Assembly (NCBI RefSeq): GCF_030285365.1
Contig: NZ_JASVDS010000004.1
Location: forward strand, 248,001-312,000
Direction: 5' to 3'
Length of the DNA stretch: 64,000 nt
DNA from: Roseateles subflavus
GTDB taxonomy: Bacteria; Pseudomonadota; Gammaproteobacteria; Burkholderiales; Burkholderiaceae_C
Program-made: the position numbers and the translations under genes
Notes under the pieces: generated by a model
Databases searched by the model: none
What the model was told of the DNA's origin: nothing
Seen by the model: the letters and a program-made list of their open reading frames with translations, nothing else
In this document: positions 50,476 to 60,257 of the stretch, piece by piece
Position numbering within the stretch: the stretch's first letter is position 1
Layout of the letters: each line of letters opens with the position of its first letter

Positions 50476-51399
50476 TCAGGGATTGCCCTGCATCGACGCC
50501 GCCCCTGGGGTGGGCGCGGCGCGACGCGCGGGCCAGGTGGCGAGCAGCACGCCGGCCAGCGCGAGACCGTAGGCCAGGGCCTGCCGGGGCTCCAGATGCT
50601 CGCCCAGGAAGAGCCCGCCCACCAGCGCCGTCGCGAGGGGCAGGAACACCATGAAGACCCCGGCCTGCGAGGCCGGCACGGCCTGGAGCCCGCGCATCCA
50701 GAGCACCACGGTGATCATGCTGGCCGCGGCCGCGTAGAAGCCCAGCAGGCCCCAGTGCCGCAGCGGGACGGCGCCGAAGTCGAAGCTCAGCGCCTGCCAC
50801 AGGCCCAGCGGGGTGACCAGCGCCAACCCCCAGAGGTTGATCAGCGCACTGATGCGGCGCGGGGTCAGGTCTTGCGTCAGCCGCTTGCCGATGACGACAT
50901 AGCCCGCCTCGCAGAAGACCGCCGCCAGTACCAGGGCCAGGCCCAGGGGCGTGGACTGGGCGGCGCCGCCCTGGCGTTCCAGCGCCACGAGCGCGATGCC
51001 CGCCACCCCCAGCACGATGCCGGCCAGCACCCGCGGCGCGAGTCGCTCCTTGAGCACCACGGCGCTCAGCAGCGCGACCGCCGCCGGGATGCCCGCCATG
51101 ATGACCCCCGCCGCCATGGCCGAGCACTCGCGCAGGCCGAAGAGCAGGCAGATCGAGAACAGGAAGTTGCCGATGAAGCTCTCGAGGAACAGCAGCCGGC
51201 GGGTGGCCCCGTCGAGCGGCGGCGCACCGGCCGGCGCTTTCACCCAGCCGGCCATCAGCACCCCGGCGATGCCGAAGCGCAGCCAGGCCAGCAGGAAGAC
51301 CGGGAAGCTCAGCAGCAGAAGCTTGGACAGCCCGACATAGCTGCCGACGAGGCTGGTGCTGGCGGCGAGGCTGAGGTAGGCGGCGAAGGGGATGCTCAC
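50476..51399 (-). CDS. EamA/DMT-family transporter
   Basis: A 307-residue membrane protein with about ten helices in two EamA repeats (first LSLAASTSLVGSYVGLSKLLLLSFPVF region; second LALVLAAVFCEAGYVVIGKR). The GTG start overlaps the stop of puuC by four bases (GTGA), so it belongs to the putrescine block. It may export an intermediate or excess amine; the substrate is not predictable. Confidence 0.85.
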   Translation of the reverse strand: MSIPFAAYLSLAASTSLVGSYVGLSKLLLLSFPVFLLAWLRFGIAGVLMAGWVKAPAGAPPLDGATRRLLFLESFIGNFLFSICLLFGLRECSAMAAGVIMAGIPAAVALLSAVVLKERLAPRVLAGIVLGVAGIALVALERQGGAAQSTPLGLALVLAAVFCEAGYVVIGKRLTQDLTPRRISALINLWGLALVTPLGLWQALSFDFGAVPLRHWGLLGFYAAAASMITVVLWMRGLQAVPASQAGVFMVFLPLATALVGGLFLGEHLEPRQALAYGLALAGVLLATWPARRAAPTPGAASMQGNP

Positions 51400-52889
51400 G
51401 CGCCGTTGATCCGCAGCCAGGTGGTCTTGAGCTCCGTGTACTTGTCGAAGGCGTGCAGGCTCTTGTCGCGGCCGTTGCCGGACTGCTTGTAGCCGCCGAA
51501 GGGCACGGTCATGTCGTCCTCGTCGTACTGGTTCACGTGGACGGTGCCGGCGCGCAGGGCGCGGGCCACGCGGTGGGCACGGTCCAGGCCGTCGCTCCAG
51601 ACGCTGGCCTGCAGGCCGTAGCTGGAATCGTTGGCCAGGCGGATGGCTTCGGCCTCGTCGTTGAAGCGCAGCACGCTCATCACCGGGCCGAAGATCTCCT
51701 CGCGGGCGATCTTCATGCCGTTGCCGACGCCGCTGAAGATGGTCGGCGCGACGTAGAAGCCGCCACTCTCGACCCGGGCCTGCGTGGCGCCGCACAGCGC
51801 GCGGGCGCCCTCGGCCAGGCCGGACTCGATGTAGCCCATCACCGTGCGCAGCTGGCCGTCGTCGACGAGCGCGCCCATCACGGTGGCCGGGTCCAGCGGG
51901 TCGCCGGGCTGGTAGCGGGGCGCCTGCTGGGCCAGCAGGGCCTCGAACTCGTCGGCGATGCTCGCGTGCACCATCACGCGGGAGGGGGCATTGCAGCTCT
52001 CGCCCTGGTTGAAGAACATGCTGCCGGCCACGGTGCGGGCGGCGCGGGCCAGGTCCTTGAAGTCGGGGAAGACGATGAAGGCGCTCTTGCCGCCCAGCTC
52101 GTTGAAGACGCGCTTGAGATTGGAGCGGCCCGCGTATTCCAGCATCTTGCGGCCCACACGCGTGGAGCCCGTGAAGCCGATGGCGTCGACGTCCATGTGC
52201 AGGGCCAGGGCCTCGCCGGCCTCGTGGCCATAGCCGGGGACGACGTTGAACACGCCCTCGGGCAGGCCGGCCTCGACGGCCAGCTCGGCCAGGCGCAGCG
52301 CGGTGAGCGGGCTCTTCTCGCTGGGCTTGAGCACCACCGAGTTGCCTGCCGCCAGTGCCGGCCCGAGCTTCCAGGAGGCCATGATCATCGGGTAGTTCCA
52401 CGGCACGATGGCGCCGATCACGCCCATGGGCTCGCGGGTGATGAGGGCCAGCGCATTCGGGCCCGTGGGGGCGATCTCGTCGTAGACCTTGTCCACCGCC
52501 TCGGCATACCACTGGATGCAGCGCGCGGCGGCCGGCACGTCCACGCCGAGTGCGTACTGGATGGGCTTGCCCATGTCCACGGTCTCGAGCAGGGCCAGCT
52601 CGTCGCGGGCAGCGAGGATCCGGTCGGCGAACTTCAGCAGGATCTTCTTGCGCACTGCAGGCGGCTTGGCGGCCCAGCGGCCGTCCTCGAAGGCGCGGCG
52701 CGCGGCCAGCACGGCGTCGTCGATGTCCTCGGTGCCGCAGCGGGCGACCTGGCCGAGCACGCGCCCGTCGAGGGGGGAGATGCAGTCGAAGGTCTCGCCA
52801 CGGACGCTGTCCACGCGGCGCCCGCTGATGAAGGGGCGGCCGTCGATCGTCAGGTCCTGGGCACGCTGGTGCCAGTCGATGGTGCTCAT
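51396..52889 (-). CDS. puuC: Gamma-glutamyl-gamma-aminobutyraldehyde dehydrogenase (PuuC-like)
   Basis: A 497-residue NAD(P)+ aldehyde dehydrogenase. The catalytic Cys299 is in FFNQGESCNAPSRV and the general base Glu264 in NELGGKSAF; VPWNYPMIMASWKLGPALAAGN and the C-terminal PFGGYKQSGNGRDKSLHAFDKYTELKTTW closely follow the PuuC/AldH type. It oxidises the aldehyde formed from gamma-glutamylputrescine. In the same transcription direction as puuB, puuD and puuA, downstream of the Pot transporter and a porin gene. Confidence 0.9.
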   Translation of the reverse strand: MSTIDWHQRAQDLTIDGRPFISGRRVDSVRGETFDCISPLDGRVLGQVARCGTEDIDDAVLAARRAFEDGRWAAKPPAVRKKILLKFADRILAARDELALLETVDMGKPIQYALGVDVPAAARCIQWYAEAVDKVYDEIAPTGPNALALITREPMGVIGAIVPWNYPMIMASWKLGPALAAGNSVVLKPSEKSPLTALRLAELAVEAGLPEGVFNVVPGYGHEAGEALALHMDVDAIGFTGSTRVGRKMLEYAGRSNLKRVFNELGGKSAFIVFPDFKDLARAARTVAGSMFFNQGESCNAPSRVMVHASIADEFEALLAQQAPRYQPGDPLDPATVMGALVDDGQLRTVMGYIESGLAEGARALCGATQARVESGGFYVAPTIFSGVGNGMKIAREEIFGPVMSVLRFNDEAEAIRLANDSSYGLQASVWSDGLDRAHRVARALRAGTVHVNQYDEDDMTVPFGGYKQSGNGRDKSLHAFDKYTELKTTWLRINGA

Positions 52890-52948
52890 GGGAATGTCCG
52901 TGTTCGATGGGAGGGCCGGGCGGCGTCAGGGGTCCGGCCCCGCCCGGG

Positions 52949-54355
52949 TCAGAAGCTCAGCACCATCGAGGTGCCCAGCAGCTGGTTCGTCTTGGTGAAG
53001 GTGCCATCCTTGGTGTTCAGGAACACCGGCTGGCTCGCGCCGTCGTAACGGTACTCGAGTTTCCAGATCGCATTCTGGTTGACCAGATAGCTCAGGCCGA
53101 AGGTGAGGGCATAGCGGTTCGTGCCCTTGCCGGCGGCCTCGGGGTCGGGGTTGGCGTCATCCCAGAAGAAGCCGTTGCCGCGGCCGATGCCGTTGTGGCT
53201 GTCGTCGTAGCTGTAGCCGAAGAGGCCGCCGCCGTTCTTGTGGTTGCGCAGGTAGTCGAGGCGCCCCGTGGCCTCCCAGCGCGGGATGAACTTGTAGGCC
53301 AGCAGCGTGGACAGGCCCGTCCAGCTGGCGTCGCGGAGCTGGCCGTCCTCGTTGAAGATGGCGGCCTGGCGCTGGCGGCCCCAGGAAAGCTGGCCCTGCC
53401 AGGTGAGGTCGCCGCGGATGAAGTAGGCGTCGAGCTCCAGCATGTCGACGCGCGTGTCCTTGCCCGCCTGGTCCGCGAAGCGCAGCCCGCCGGCGGCATC
53501 CAGGGCGTCGGTGGCGTAGTTGTAGGCCTTGCCGTGCAGGCCGGAGAAACCGAAGCCCTGGAACTCGCCCTTGGCGTAGTCGACGCGGTAGATGAGGGCT
53601 GGGGTCTTGTTGCCGGCGCTCTTGCGCGAGTTGTTCACGTTGGCCAGGCCGGCCTTGATCATCCACTTGCCGCGGGTGATGTCGGCCACGGCGCCGGTGT
53701 AGGCGGTGGGCGCGGTGTAGTCGAAGAGCAGGTTGTGGGTGATGAGCTTGTTGAGGGGCGGGGCGGTCATCTCGTAGCCCGTCCAGTCGGGAATCTGGCC
53801 GAGCCACAGCCGCGTCTGCAGGTCCCCCAGCGGGATGTTGACGCTGGCCTCGTGGATGATCGAGCCGCCGTTGAAGACCGAGCCCGTGCCGCGGTCCGGC
53901 GCCAGGGTCAGTTTGTAGCGGGTGCCACCGTCCATCTCCTTCTGGAAGTCCAGCACGGCCATGCCGAAGTAGCCGGCGTCGTAGGCATAGGCGTCCTTGT
54001 TGAGGAGCTGGAAGCCGGCGGTGTTCTGGGCCTTGTTGGCGATGAAGGTCGGGTCGATGAAGCCCGTGATCTTGAGGTTCTTGAGGCCCAGCGCCTCCTG
54101 CGCGTCCTCCAGCGCCTCGGTCTTGACGGCGATGCGGTTGAACTCGCGCACCTGCTCGGGCGTCATGCCCCACTGGGCCTCGGCGGACTTGGCGGCCTTG
54201 GCCTCGGTGGCCTTGAGCTTCTCCTCCAGCTGGTTGACGCGGTCCTTCAGCGCGCGCAGCTCCTTGAGCAGCTCCTCGTTGCTTTGCGCCCGGGCGGGCG
54301 CGCCGTAGGCCAGGGCGAGGGCGGCGGTGAGGAGGGCCAGGGTGTGCTGCTTCAT
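52949..54355 (-). CDS. DUF3138-type outer-membrane porin
   Basis: A 468-residue protein with a signal peptide (LLTAALALAYGAPARAQ), a short coiled coil (ELLKELRALKDRVNQLEEKLKATEAK) and a long beta-barrel that ends in STMVLSF-like sequence with terminal Phe (GTSMVLSF). The layout matches the DUF3138 family of Burkholderiales porins. It lies between potI and puuC in the putrescine block, so it may be the outer-membrane channel for polyamines. That role is inferred from position only. Confidence 0.85.
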   Translation of the reverse strand: MKQHTLALLTAALALAYGAPARAQSNEELLKELRALKDRVNQLEEKLKATEAKAAKSAEAQWGMTPEQVREFNRIAVKTEALEDAQEALGLKNLKITGFIDPTFIANKAQNTAGFQLLNKDAYAYDAGYFGMAVLDFQKEMDGGTRYKLTLAPDRGTGSVFNGGSIIHEASVNIPLGDLQTRLWLGQIPDWTGYEMTAPPLNKLITHNLLFDYTAPTAYTGAVADITRGKWMIKAGLANVNNSRKSAGNKTPALIYRVDYAKGEFQGFGFSGLHGKAYNYATDALDAAGGLRFADQAGKDTRVDMLELDAYFIRGDLTWQGQLSWGRQRQAAIFNEDGQLRDASWTGLSTLLAYKFIPRWEATGRLDYLRNHKNGGGLFGYSYDDSHNGIGRGNGFFWDDANPDPEAAGKGTNRYALTFGLSYLVNQNAIWKLEYRYDGASQPVFLNTKDGTFTKTNQLLGTSMVLSF

Positions 54356-54444
54356 GGGGAGCTCCTGAGGAAGGGTGTGAGGTTGAGGTGTCGGTGCGGG
54401 AAACAGGGAAAGGCAGGGAGACGAAATGGGCGGCCAGAGGGGTG

Positions 54445-55302
54445 TCAGCCCCCGTCCCGCTGGGCGGCGGCCAGCTCGCGCGCGAGGCGGCGCTCGCGGC
54501 GTGCGATGGCCAGGCTGGCGGCGATCACGCCCAGCGAAACGACCAGGATGACCACCGTGGCCACCGCATTGATGCTGGGCGAGACGCCGAGCCGCGCGCG
54601 CGAGAAGATGACCAGCGGCAGCGTGGTCGAGCCCGGCCCGGACAGGAAGGCCGACAGCACGACGTCGTCCAGCGACAGCGTGAAGGTCAGCAGCCAGGCC
54701 GAGAGCAGGGACTGCGAGATCATCGGCAGCGTGACCAGGAAGAAGACCTGCAGCGGCCGTGCCCCGAGGTCCATGGCGGCCTCCTCCAGCGACGGGGGCA
54801 GGTCTTGCAGCCGCGCCTGGATCACCACGGTGGCGTAGGCCAGGCCCAGCAGCAGGTGGCCCATCCAGATGGTGAGGCTGCCGCGCTCGGGGAAGCCCAG
54901 CGCCCGCTGCATCGACACCAGCATCAGCAGCAGCGAGAGCCCGACGATCACCTCCGGCATCACCAGCGGCGCGTTGACCATGCCGGCGAAGAGCGTGCGG
55001 CCCTTGAAGCGGCGGTACTTCACCAGCGCGAAGGCCGCGAAGCAGCCGAGCAGCACGGAGGTGCTGGCGGTGAAGAAAGCGATCTTGAGGGACAGCCACA
55101 GCCCCGCCAGCAGCTCGCCGTCCTCGGCCAGCTTGGCGTACCAGTCGAGCGTGAAGCCGCCCCACACCGAGGGCACGGGCGAGGCATTGAAGCTGTAGAT
55201 GACCAGCGCCAGGAGCGGCAGGTAGAGGAAGCCGAAACCCAGCAGCAGCCAGGTCCGGGCCACGACGCGCGTGCTGCGCGGGCCGAAGAGGGCGCGGCTC
55301 AT
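54445..55302 (-). CDS. potI: Putrescine ABC transporter permease PotI
   Basis: A 285-residue inner-membrane permease with six helices and the EAA motif (LPPSLEEAAMDLGARPLQVFFLVTLPMI). SLDDVVLSAFLSGPGSTTLPLVIFS is typical of the PotC/PotI subgroup. Its ATG overlaps the potH stop by four bases, so the two permeases are coupled. Confidence 0.93.
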   Translation of the reverse strand: MSRALFGPRSTRVVARTWLLLGFGFLYLPLLALVIYSFNASPVPSVWGGFTLDWYAKLAEDGELLAGLWLSLKIAFFTASTSVLLGCFAAFALVKYRRFKGRTLFAGMVNAPLVMPEVIVGLSLLLMLVSMQRALGFPERGSLTIWMGHLLLGLAYATVVIQARLQDLPPSLEEAAMDLGARPLQVFFLVTLPMISQSLLSAWLLTFTLSLDDVVLSAFLSGPGSTTLPLVIFSRARLGVSPSINAVATVVILVVSLGVIAASLAIARRERRLARELAAAQRDGG

Positions 55303-56240
55303 GGCCTCACCTCCTGGCTCTCGGCCTGGTATTTGTTGAAGAGCGCCAGCGGCACGATGATCAGCAGGATCACGACCACCGCCACGGACGAGGCCATGGG
55401 CCAGTCGTTGTTGCTGAAGAACTCGTCCCACAGCACGCGGCCGATCATGAGCGTTTGCGGGCCGCCCAGCAGCTCGGGGATCACGAACTCGCCCACGCAG
55501 GGAATGAAGACCAGCATGGATCCCGCGATGATGCCGGCCTTGGACAGCGGCACGGTCACCTTCCAGAAGGCCGTCCAGGGCGTGGCGCCGAGGTCCGCCG
55601 CGGCCTCCAGCAGGCGCAGGTCCATCTTCGAGAGATTGGCGTAGAGCGGCAGCACCATGAAGGGCAGGTAGGTGTAGATCATGCCCAGCGCCAGCGAGAA
55701 GGGCGTGTTCAGCAGCATGCCCGGTGCGGGGATCCAGCCTGCCGCTGCCATGAGCCGGTCGAGCCCGACGGCCTCGATGGCCTGCGCCACCCAGCCCTTC
55801 TCGGCCAGCAGGCCCTTCCAGGCGTAGACCCGCAGCAGGAAGCTCGTCCAGAAGGGCAGCATCACCAGCATCAGCAGCGCCGGCTGCAGCGTGGCCCGGG
55901 CGCGGGCCATGAAGTAGGCGAAGGGATAGCCGATGAGCAGGCAGCCCACCGTGGTGATGCCGGCGTACTTGAGGCTGTTGAGGTAGGCCTTGAAGTAGAG
56001 CTCGTCCTCGGTGATGAAGACGTAGTTGCTGAGCTTGACGGTCAGCGTGGCCACGCCGTCGGCGTAGCGCAGCAGGTCCTTCACATGCACGGTCTCCATT
56101 TCGGAGACGCTGATCTTGAGCACGATGAGGAAGGGCAGCGCGAAGAACAGCAGCAGCCAGGCGTAGGGCAGCGCGATGACGGCGGAGCGGCCGCGCCACC
56201 AGCGTGGGCGCCAGGCGAGGAGGGACGGGGCGGTGCTCAT
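55299..56240 (-). CDS. potH: Putrescine ABC transporter permease PotH
   Basis: A 313-residue permease with six helices and the EAA loop (LLEAAADLGATPWTAFWKVTVPLS). SFLLRVYAWKGLL and PCVGEFVIPELLGGPQTLMIGRVLWDEFF are signatures of the PotB/PotH subgroup. It follows potG by seven bases and overlaps potI. Confidence 0.94.
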   Translation of the reverse strand: MSTAPSLLAWRPRWWRGRSAVIALPYAWLLLFFALPFLIVLKISVSEMETVHVKDLLRYADGVATLTVKLSNYVFITEDELYFKAYLNSLKYAGITTVGCLLIGYPFAYFMARARATLQPALLMLVMLPFWTSFLLRVYAWKGLLAEKGWVAQAIEAVGLDRLMAAAGWIPAPGMLLNTPFSLALGMIYTYLPFMVLPLYANLSKMDLRLLEAAADLGATPWTAFWKVTVPLSKAGIIAGSMLVFIPCVGEFVIPELLGGPQTLMIGRVLWDEFFSNNDWPMASSVAVVVILLIIVPLALFNKYQAESQEVRP

Positions 56241-56247
56241 GCCGGCC

Positions 56248-57357
56248 TCACTGCGTCAGCACGACCTGAGCGCTGTCGCTCCAGGACGCCCAAGCCTCGT
56301 CGCCCCAGGTCAGCACCTCGTCGGGGTGGCGTTCGGTGTTGGCCTGCGAGACCTTCAGCACCGCCCCGCTGGCCAGCTGCAGGCGGTAGACGGTGTAGCT
56401 GCCGAAGTAGGCCTTGTCGCGCACGGTTCCGCGCACCGCGTTGACCTCCGTGCGGGCGGGCGGCGTGCGACTCAGCTGGATCTTCTCGGGGCGCAGCGCC
56501 ACGGCCACCTCCATGCCCCTGGAGCCGGTGATGCCGTGACCGACGTAGTGCCGGCAGTCGGCGCAGCGGATCTCGACGTGGTCCGCCTCGTCGACGTCCA
56601 GCGTGCCGTCCATGAGGTTCACATTGCCGATGAAGTCCGCCACGAAGCGCGTGGCCGGCGTCTCGTAGATTTCGCCCGGCGGCCCGACCTGCAGGATGCG
56701 GCCCTCGCTCATCACGCCGATGCGCGAGGCCATGGTCATGGCCTCTTCCTGGTCGTGCGTCACCATCACGCAGGTCACGCCGACCTCCTCGATGATGTTG
56801 ACCAGCTCGATCTGCGTCTCCTCGCGCAGCTTCTTGTCGAGCGCGCCGAGCGGCTCGTCCAGCAGCAGCAGCTGAGGCTTCTTCGCGAGGCTGCGGGCCA
56901 GCGCCACCCGCTGCTGCTGGCCGCCGGAGAGCTGGTGTGGCTTGCGCTTCGCGTACTTGCCGAGCTGCACGAGCTTGAGCATGGCCTCCACCCGCGCCTC
57001 GATCTCCGGCTTCGGGCAGCCGTCGCGGCGCAGGCCGAAGGCGATGTTGTCCCAGACGCTCAGGTGCGGGAAGAGCGCGTAGCTTTGGAACATCATGTTG
57101 ATCGGACGCTCGTAGGGCGCGAGGCCGGCGAGGTCCTGGCCCTTGAGCACGATGCGCCCGCTGGTGGGCGTCTCGAAGCCCGCGAGCATGCGCAGCAGCG
57201 TGGTCTTGCCGCAGCCGGAGGAGCCGAGCAGGGCGAAGATCTCGCCCTGCGCGATGTCCAGGGACACGCGGTTGACGGCGATGGCGCCGCCTCCGAAGTC
57301 CTTGAGCACCTGGTCGATCTGCAGGTAGGGCGTCGTGGCGGCGCTGGGGCTCATCAT
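56248..57357 (-). CDS. potG: Putrescine ABC transporter ATP-binding protein PotG
   Basis: A 369-residue ATPase. Walker [10 protein letters not shown] (about 45-53), signature LSGGQQQR, Walker [13 protein letters not shown] and the H-loop VTHDQ are intact, followed by a C-terminal TOBE regulatory domain. Length and order (potF-potG-potH-potI) match the high-affinity putrescine importer. Confidence 0.95.
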   Translation of the reverse strand: MMSPSAATTPYLQIDQVLKDFGGGAIAVNRVSLDIAQGEIFALLGSSGCGKTTLLRMLAGFETPTSGRIVLKGQDLAGLAPYERPINMMFQSYALFPHLSVWDNIAFGLRRDGCPKPEIEARVEAMLKLVQLGKYAKRKPHQLSGGQQQRVALARSLAKKPQLLLLDEPLGALDKKLREETQIELVNIIEEVGVTCVMVTHDQEEAMTMASRIGVMSEGRILQVGPPGEIYETPATRFVADFIGNVNLMDGTLDVDEADHVEIRCADCRHYVGHGITGSRGMEVAVALRPEKIQLSRTPPARTEVNAVRGTVRDKAYFGSYTVYRLQLASGAVLKVSQANTERHPDEVLTWGDEAWASWSDSAQVVLTQ

Positions 57358-57382
57358 GATGCGGGCGTGCTCCGGAAGGGGA

Positions 57383-58531
57383 TCAGATGCCGGTCTTGAA
57401 CGAGGTGTACATGCGGGTCATCTGGCGCCGCACGTCGTTGTTGATGGCATCGGGCGCGGCCATGCGCTTCATGTCGGATTCGCTCAGGAAGACCGTCGGG
57501 TTGCTGGCCACCTCCGGCTTCACGAACTTGCGCGCCTCCTTGTTGGGGTTGGCGTAGAAGACCTTGTTGGTCAGGCCGGCGTGGATCTCGGGGCGCAGGA
57601 TGAAGTTGATGAACTTGTGCGCGTTGCCCGGGTGCGGCGCGTCCATGGGGATCACCATGGTGTCCATGAAGATGATGCCGCCGGTCTTGGGGATCAGGGC
57701 CTCGATCTTCTGGCCGGTCTTGCCGTCGATGGCGCGCTGGCGGGCGATGTTGATGTCGCCGGACCAGCCCAGTGCCAGGCAGATGGAGCCGTTGGCCATG
57801 TCGTTGATGTAGCCCGAGGAGCTGAACAGCGTCACGTAGGGGCGGATGGCCTTGAGCAGGGCCGGCACGCCGGCGTAGTCGGACACGCTCTTGCTGTAGG
57901 CCGGCTTGCCCAGGTAGTGCAGGGCGGCGGGCACGACCTCGGTGGCGGAGTCCAGGACGCTCACGCCACAGCTCTTGAGCTTGGAGATGTACTCGGGCTT
58001 GAAGATCAGGTCCCAGGTGTTCTCGGGCATGGGCGTGCTGCCCAGCGCAGCCTTGACCTTGTCCACGTTGATGCCCACGGTGGTGAAGCCCCACAGCCAG
58101 TTCACCATGTACTCGTTGCCCGGGTCCAGCTTGGCGAGCTGCGCCTGGACATCGGCATCGAGGTACTTGTAGTTGGGGATCAGGCTCTTGTCGATCTTGC
58201 GCAGCAGGCCGCCGTCCGCCTGCAGCTTGGCCCAGTAGGACGAGGGCACGACGATGTCATAGCCCGTCTTGCCCGCCACCAGCTTGGCATGGACGATCTC
58301 GTTGTTGTCGAAGTTGTCGTAGCGGACCTTGATGCCGGTCTCCTTCTCGAAGAGCTTCAGCGTGTCCTCGGCGATGTAGTCCGACCAGTTGTAGACGTTC
58401 AGGACCTTCTCCTCCTCCTGCGCCTGCACCGCAGGCGCGAGCAGGGCCGCGCAGGCCGCGGCCAGCGGCAGGGCGAGGGCCTTGAGTGTGCGGGGTAGGG
58501 AGCGGGTCAGGAGCCGGGGAAACTTCGACAT
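57383..58531 (-). CDS. potF: Putrescine-binding periplasmic protein PotF
   Basis: A 382-residue substrate-binding protein with a signal peptide ending near AVQAQ (37). The mature start VLNVYNWSDYIAEDTLKLFEKETGIKVRYDNFDNNE and TGYDIVVPSSYW, SSGYINDMANGSICLALGWSGD are PotF/SpuD hallmarks. The ATG at 58531 gives a normal signal peptide. It is upstream of potG by 25 bases and downstream of the aminotransferase gene by 207 bases. Confidence 0.95.
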   Translation of the reverse strand: MSKFPRLLTRSLPRTLKALALPLAAACAALLAPAVQAQEEEKVLNVYNWSDYIAEDTLKLFEKETGIKVRYDNFDNNEIVHAKLVAGKTGYDIVVPSSYWAKLQADGGLLRKIDKSLIPNYKYLDADVQAQLAKLDPGNEYMVNWLWGFTTVGINVDKVKAALGSTPMPENTWDLIFKPEYISKLKSCGVSVLDSATEVVPAALHYLGKPAYSKSVSDYAGVPALLKAIRPYVTLFSSSGYINDMANGSICLALGWSGDINIARQRAIDGKTGQKIEALIPKTGGIIFMDTMVIPMDAPHPGNAHKFINFILRPEIHAGLTNKVFYANPNKEARKFVKPEVASNPTVFLSESDMKRMAAPDAINNDVRRQMTRMYTSFKTGI

Positions 58532-58738
58532 GGGAAACCTCCAGGAAGACAAACCGAATCGGTGGAAGCTGCGGAAGATCGGGGCAGGTGCAGAGAGCCG
58601 GCGGGCGGCGGGGTCAGGTCTGAACCCTGCGGCACCGAGGGGCGCGGGCCAGTCTAGGCGGCGGGCCGGCGGCGAGACATTCGCCAAAACCCGTGCTGTG
58701 GCGCTGATCCAGCGGGACAGGCTTCGACGGCGTGCGCA
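58532..58738. promoter_or_regulatory. Region upstream of potF
   Basis: This 207-base gap between the aminotransferase and potF is the largest in the putrescine block and may hold a separate promoter for potFGHI. It contains the near-palindrome GGGTCAG-GT-CTGAACCC (58611-58628). No -35/-10 pair could be set with confidence. Confidence 0.35.
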
Positions 58739-60142
58739 TCACAGCCAGCCCTTGGCTTGCAGTTCGGCCAGCGTGAGGTCCAGGCAGCGGCGGATGAGCG
58801 CCAGCATCTCGTCCACCTGGTCGCGTGTCATGACCAGCGGCGGCGCGACGATCATGCGATCGCCCACGGCACGCATGATGAGACCGTTGCCGAAGCAGTG
58901 GGCGCGGCACAGCATGCCGACCTCCAGCGCCGGGTCGAAGGCCTGACCGCCGGCCTTGTCCTTGACCAGCTGGAGCGCGCCCATCATCCCGCAGGTCTGG
59001 GTCTCGCCCACCAGCGGGTGGTCCGCGAGGCTCGCAAAGCCCTCGGCGAGCAAGGGGCCGATGTTCTGCCGCACATGGCTCACCAGGTTGAGCTGCTGGA
59101 TCAGACGGATGTTGGCCACCGCCACCGCACAGGCCGTCGGGTGGCCGGAGTAGGTGAAGCCGTGGTTGAACTCGCCCCCCTGCTCGATGAGCACCCGGGC
59201 CACCTTGTCCGAGACCATGACGCCCCCCAGGGGGATGTAGCCCGAGGTGACGCCCTTGGCGAAGGTCATCAGGTCGGGCTTCGTGCCCATGGTCTCGCAG
59301 CCGAACCACTGGCCGGTGCGGCCGAAGCCGCAGATGACCTCGTCGCTCACGAGCAGGATGCCGTAGCGGTCGCAGATGCGCTGGATCTCGGGCCAGTAGG
59401 TGCTGGGCGGCACGATGACGCCGCCCGCGCCCTGCACCGGCTCGCCGATGAAGGCGGCCACCTTCTCGGGACCGATCTCCAGGATCCTGGCCTCCAGCCA
59501 GCGTGCGGCCGTCAGCCCGAAGTCCTCGCGGGACTGCTCCCGGCCCAGCTCGAACCAGTGGGGTTGCTCGATGTGCACGATGCCCGGGATGGGCAGGCCG
59601 CCCTGCGCATGCATGCCGCTCATGCCGCCCAGCGAGGCGCCGGCCATGGTGGAGCCGTGGTAGCCGTTCTTGCGGCCGATGATCACCTGGCGCTCCGGCT
59701 GCCCCAGGCTGGCCCAGTAGTGACGCACCATGCGCACCACGGTGTCATTGCCCTCCGAGCCCGAGCTGGTGAAGAAGACCTTGCTGAACTGCGGCGGCGT
59801 GACTTCGGCCAGCAGCTCGGCCAGCTGGATGGCCGGCGGCGTGGAGGTCTGGAAGAAGGCGTTGTAGAAGGGCAGCTCCTTCATCTGCCGCGAGGCGGCG
59901 TCCACCAGGGCCTGCTGGCCGTAGCCGACATTGACGCACCACAGGCCGCTCATGGCGTCGAGGATCTTGTGGCCCTCGCTGTCCCAGAGATAGATGTTCT
60001 CGGCGCGGGTGATGATGCGGGCCCCCTTGCGCGCCAGGCCGGCGTGATCGGTGAAGGGGTGCATGAAATGGGCGCTGTCGGCCTCCTGCCATTGGCGGGT
60101 GCTGCGCGCGGCGGCGTTGACGGGGGCGTGCACGGTGCTCAT
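58739..60142 (-). CDS. spuC: Class III aminotransferase, putrescine-pyruvate type (SpuC-like)
   Basis: A 467-residue omega-aminotransferase. SDEVICGFGRTGQWFG supplies the PLP aspartate and FAKGVTSGYIPLGG the PLP lysine (Lys296); HPFTDHAGLARKGARIITRAE at the N-terminus is typical of SpuC-type putrescine:pyruvate transaminases. It offers a second route for putrescine degradation beside the gamma-glutamyl route. Located between potF and puuA. Confidence 0.88.
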   Translation of the reverse strand: MSTVHAPVNAAARSTRQWQEADSAHFMHPFTDHAGLARKGARIITRAENIYLWDSEGHKILDAMSGLWCVNVGYGQQALVDAASRQMKELPFYNAFFQTSTPPAIQLAELLAEVTPPQFSKVFFTSSGSEGNDTVVRMVRHYWASLGQPERQVIIGRKNGYHGSTMAGASLGGMSGMHAQGGLPIPGIVHIEQPHWFELGREQSREDFGLTAARWLEARILEIGPEKVAAFIGEPVQGAGGVIVPPSTYWPEIQRICDRYGILLVSDEVICGFGRTGQWFGCETMGTKPDLMTFAKGVTSGYIPLGGVMVSDKVARVLIEQGGEFNHGFTYSGHPTACAVAVANIRLIQQLNLVSHVRQNIGPLLAEGFASLADHPLVGETQTCGMMGALQLVKDKAGGQAFDPALEVGMLCRAHCFGNGLIMRAVGDRMIVAPPLVMTRDQVDEMLALIRRCLDLTLAELQAKGWL

Positions 60143-60257
60143 GGGGTGTCCTTCCTCACGCGGCGGCGTGGAACGGGGTCACTGGAATCCTGTCGATGTA
60201 CGGGGCAGCTGGGGTCAGGTCTTGCCCGCCCGGCCACAGGGGCCCGGCGGGACAGAC

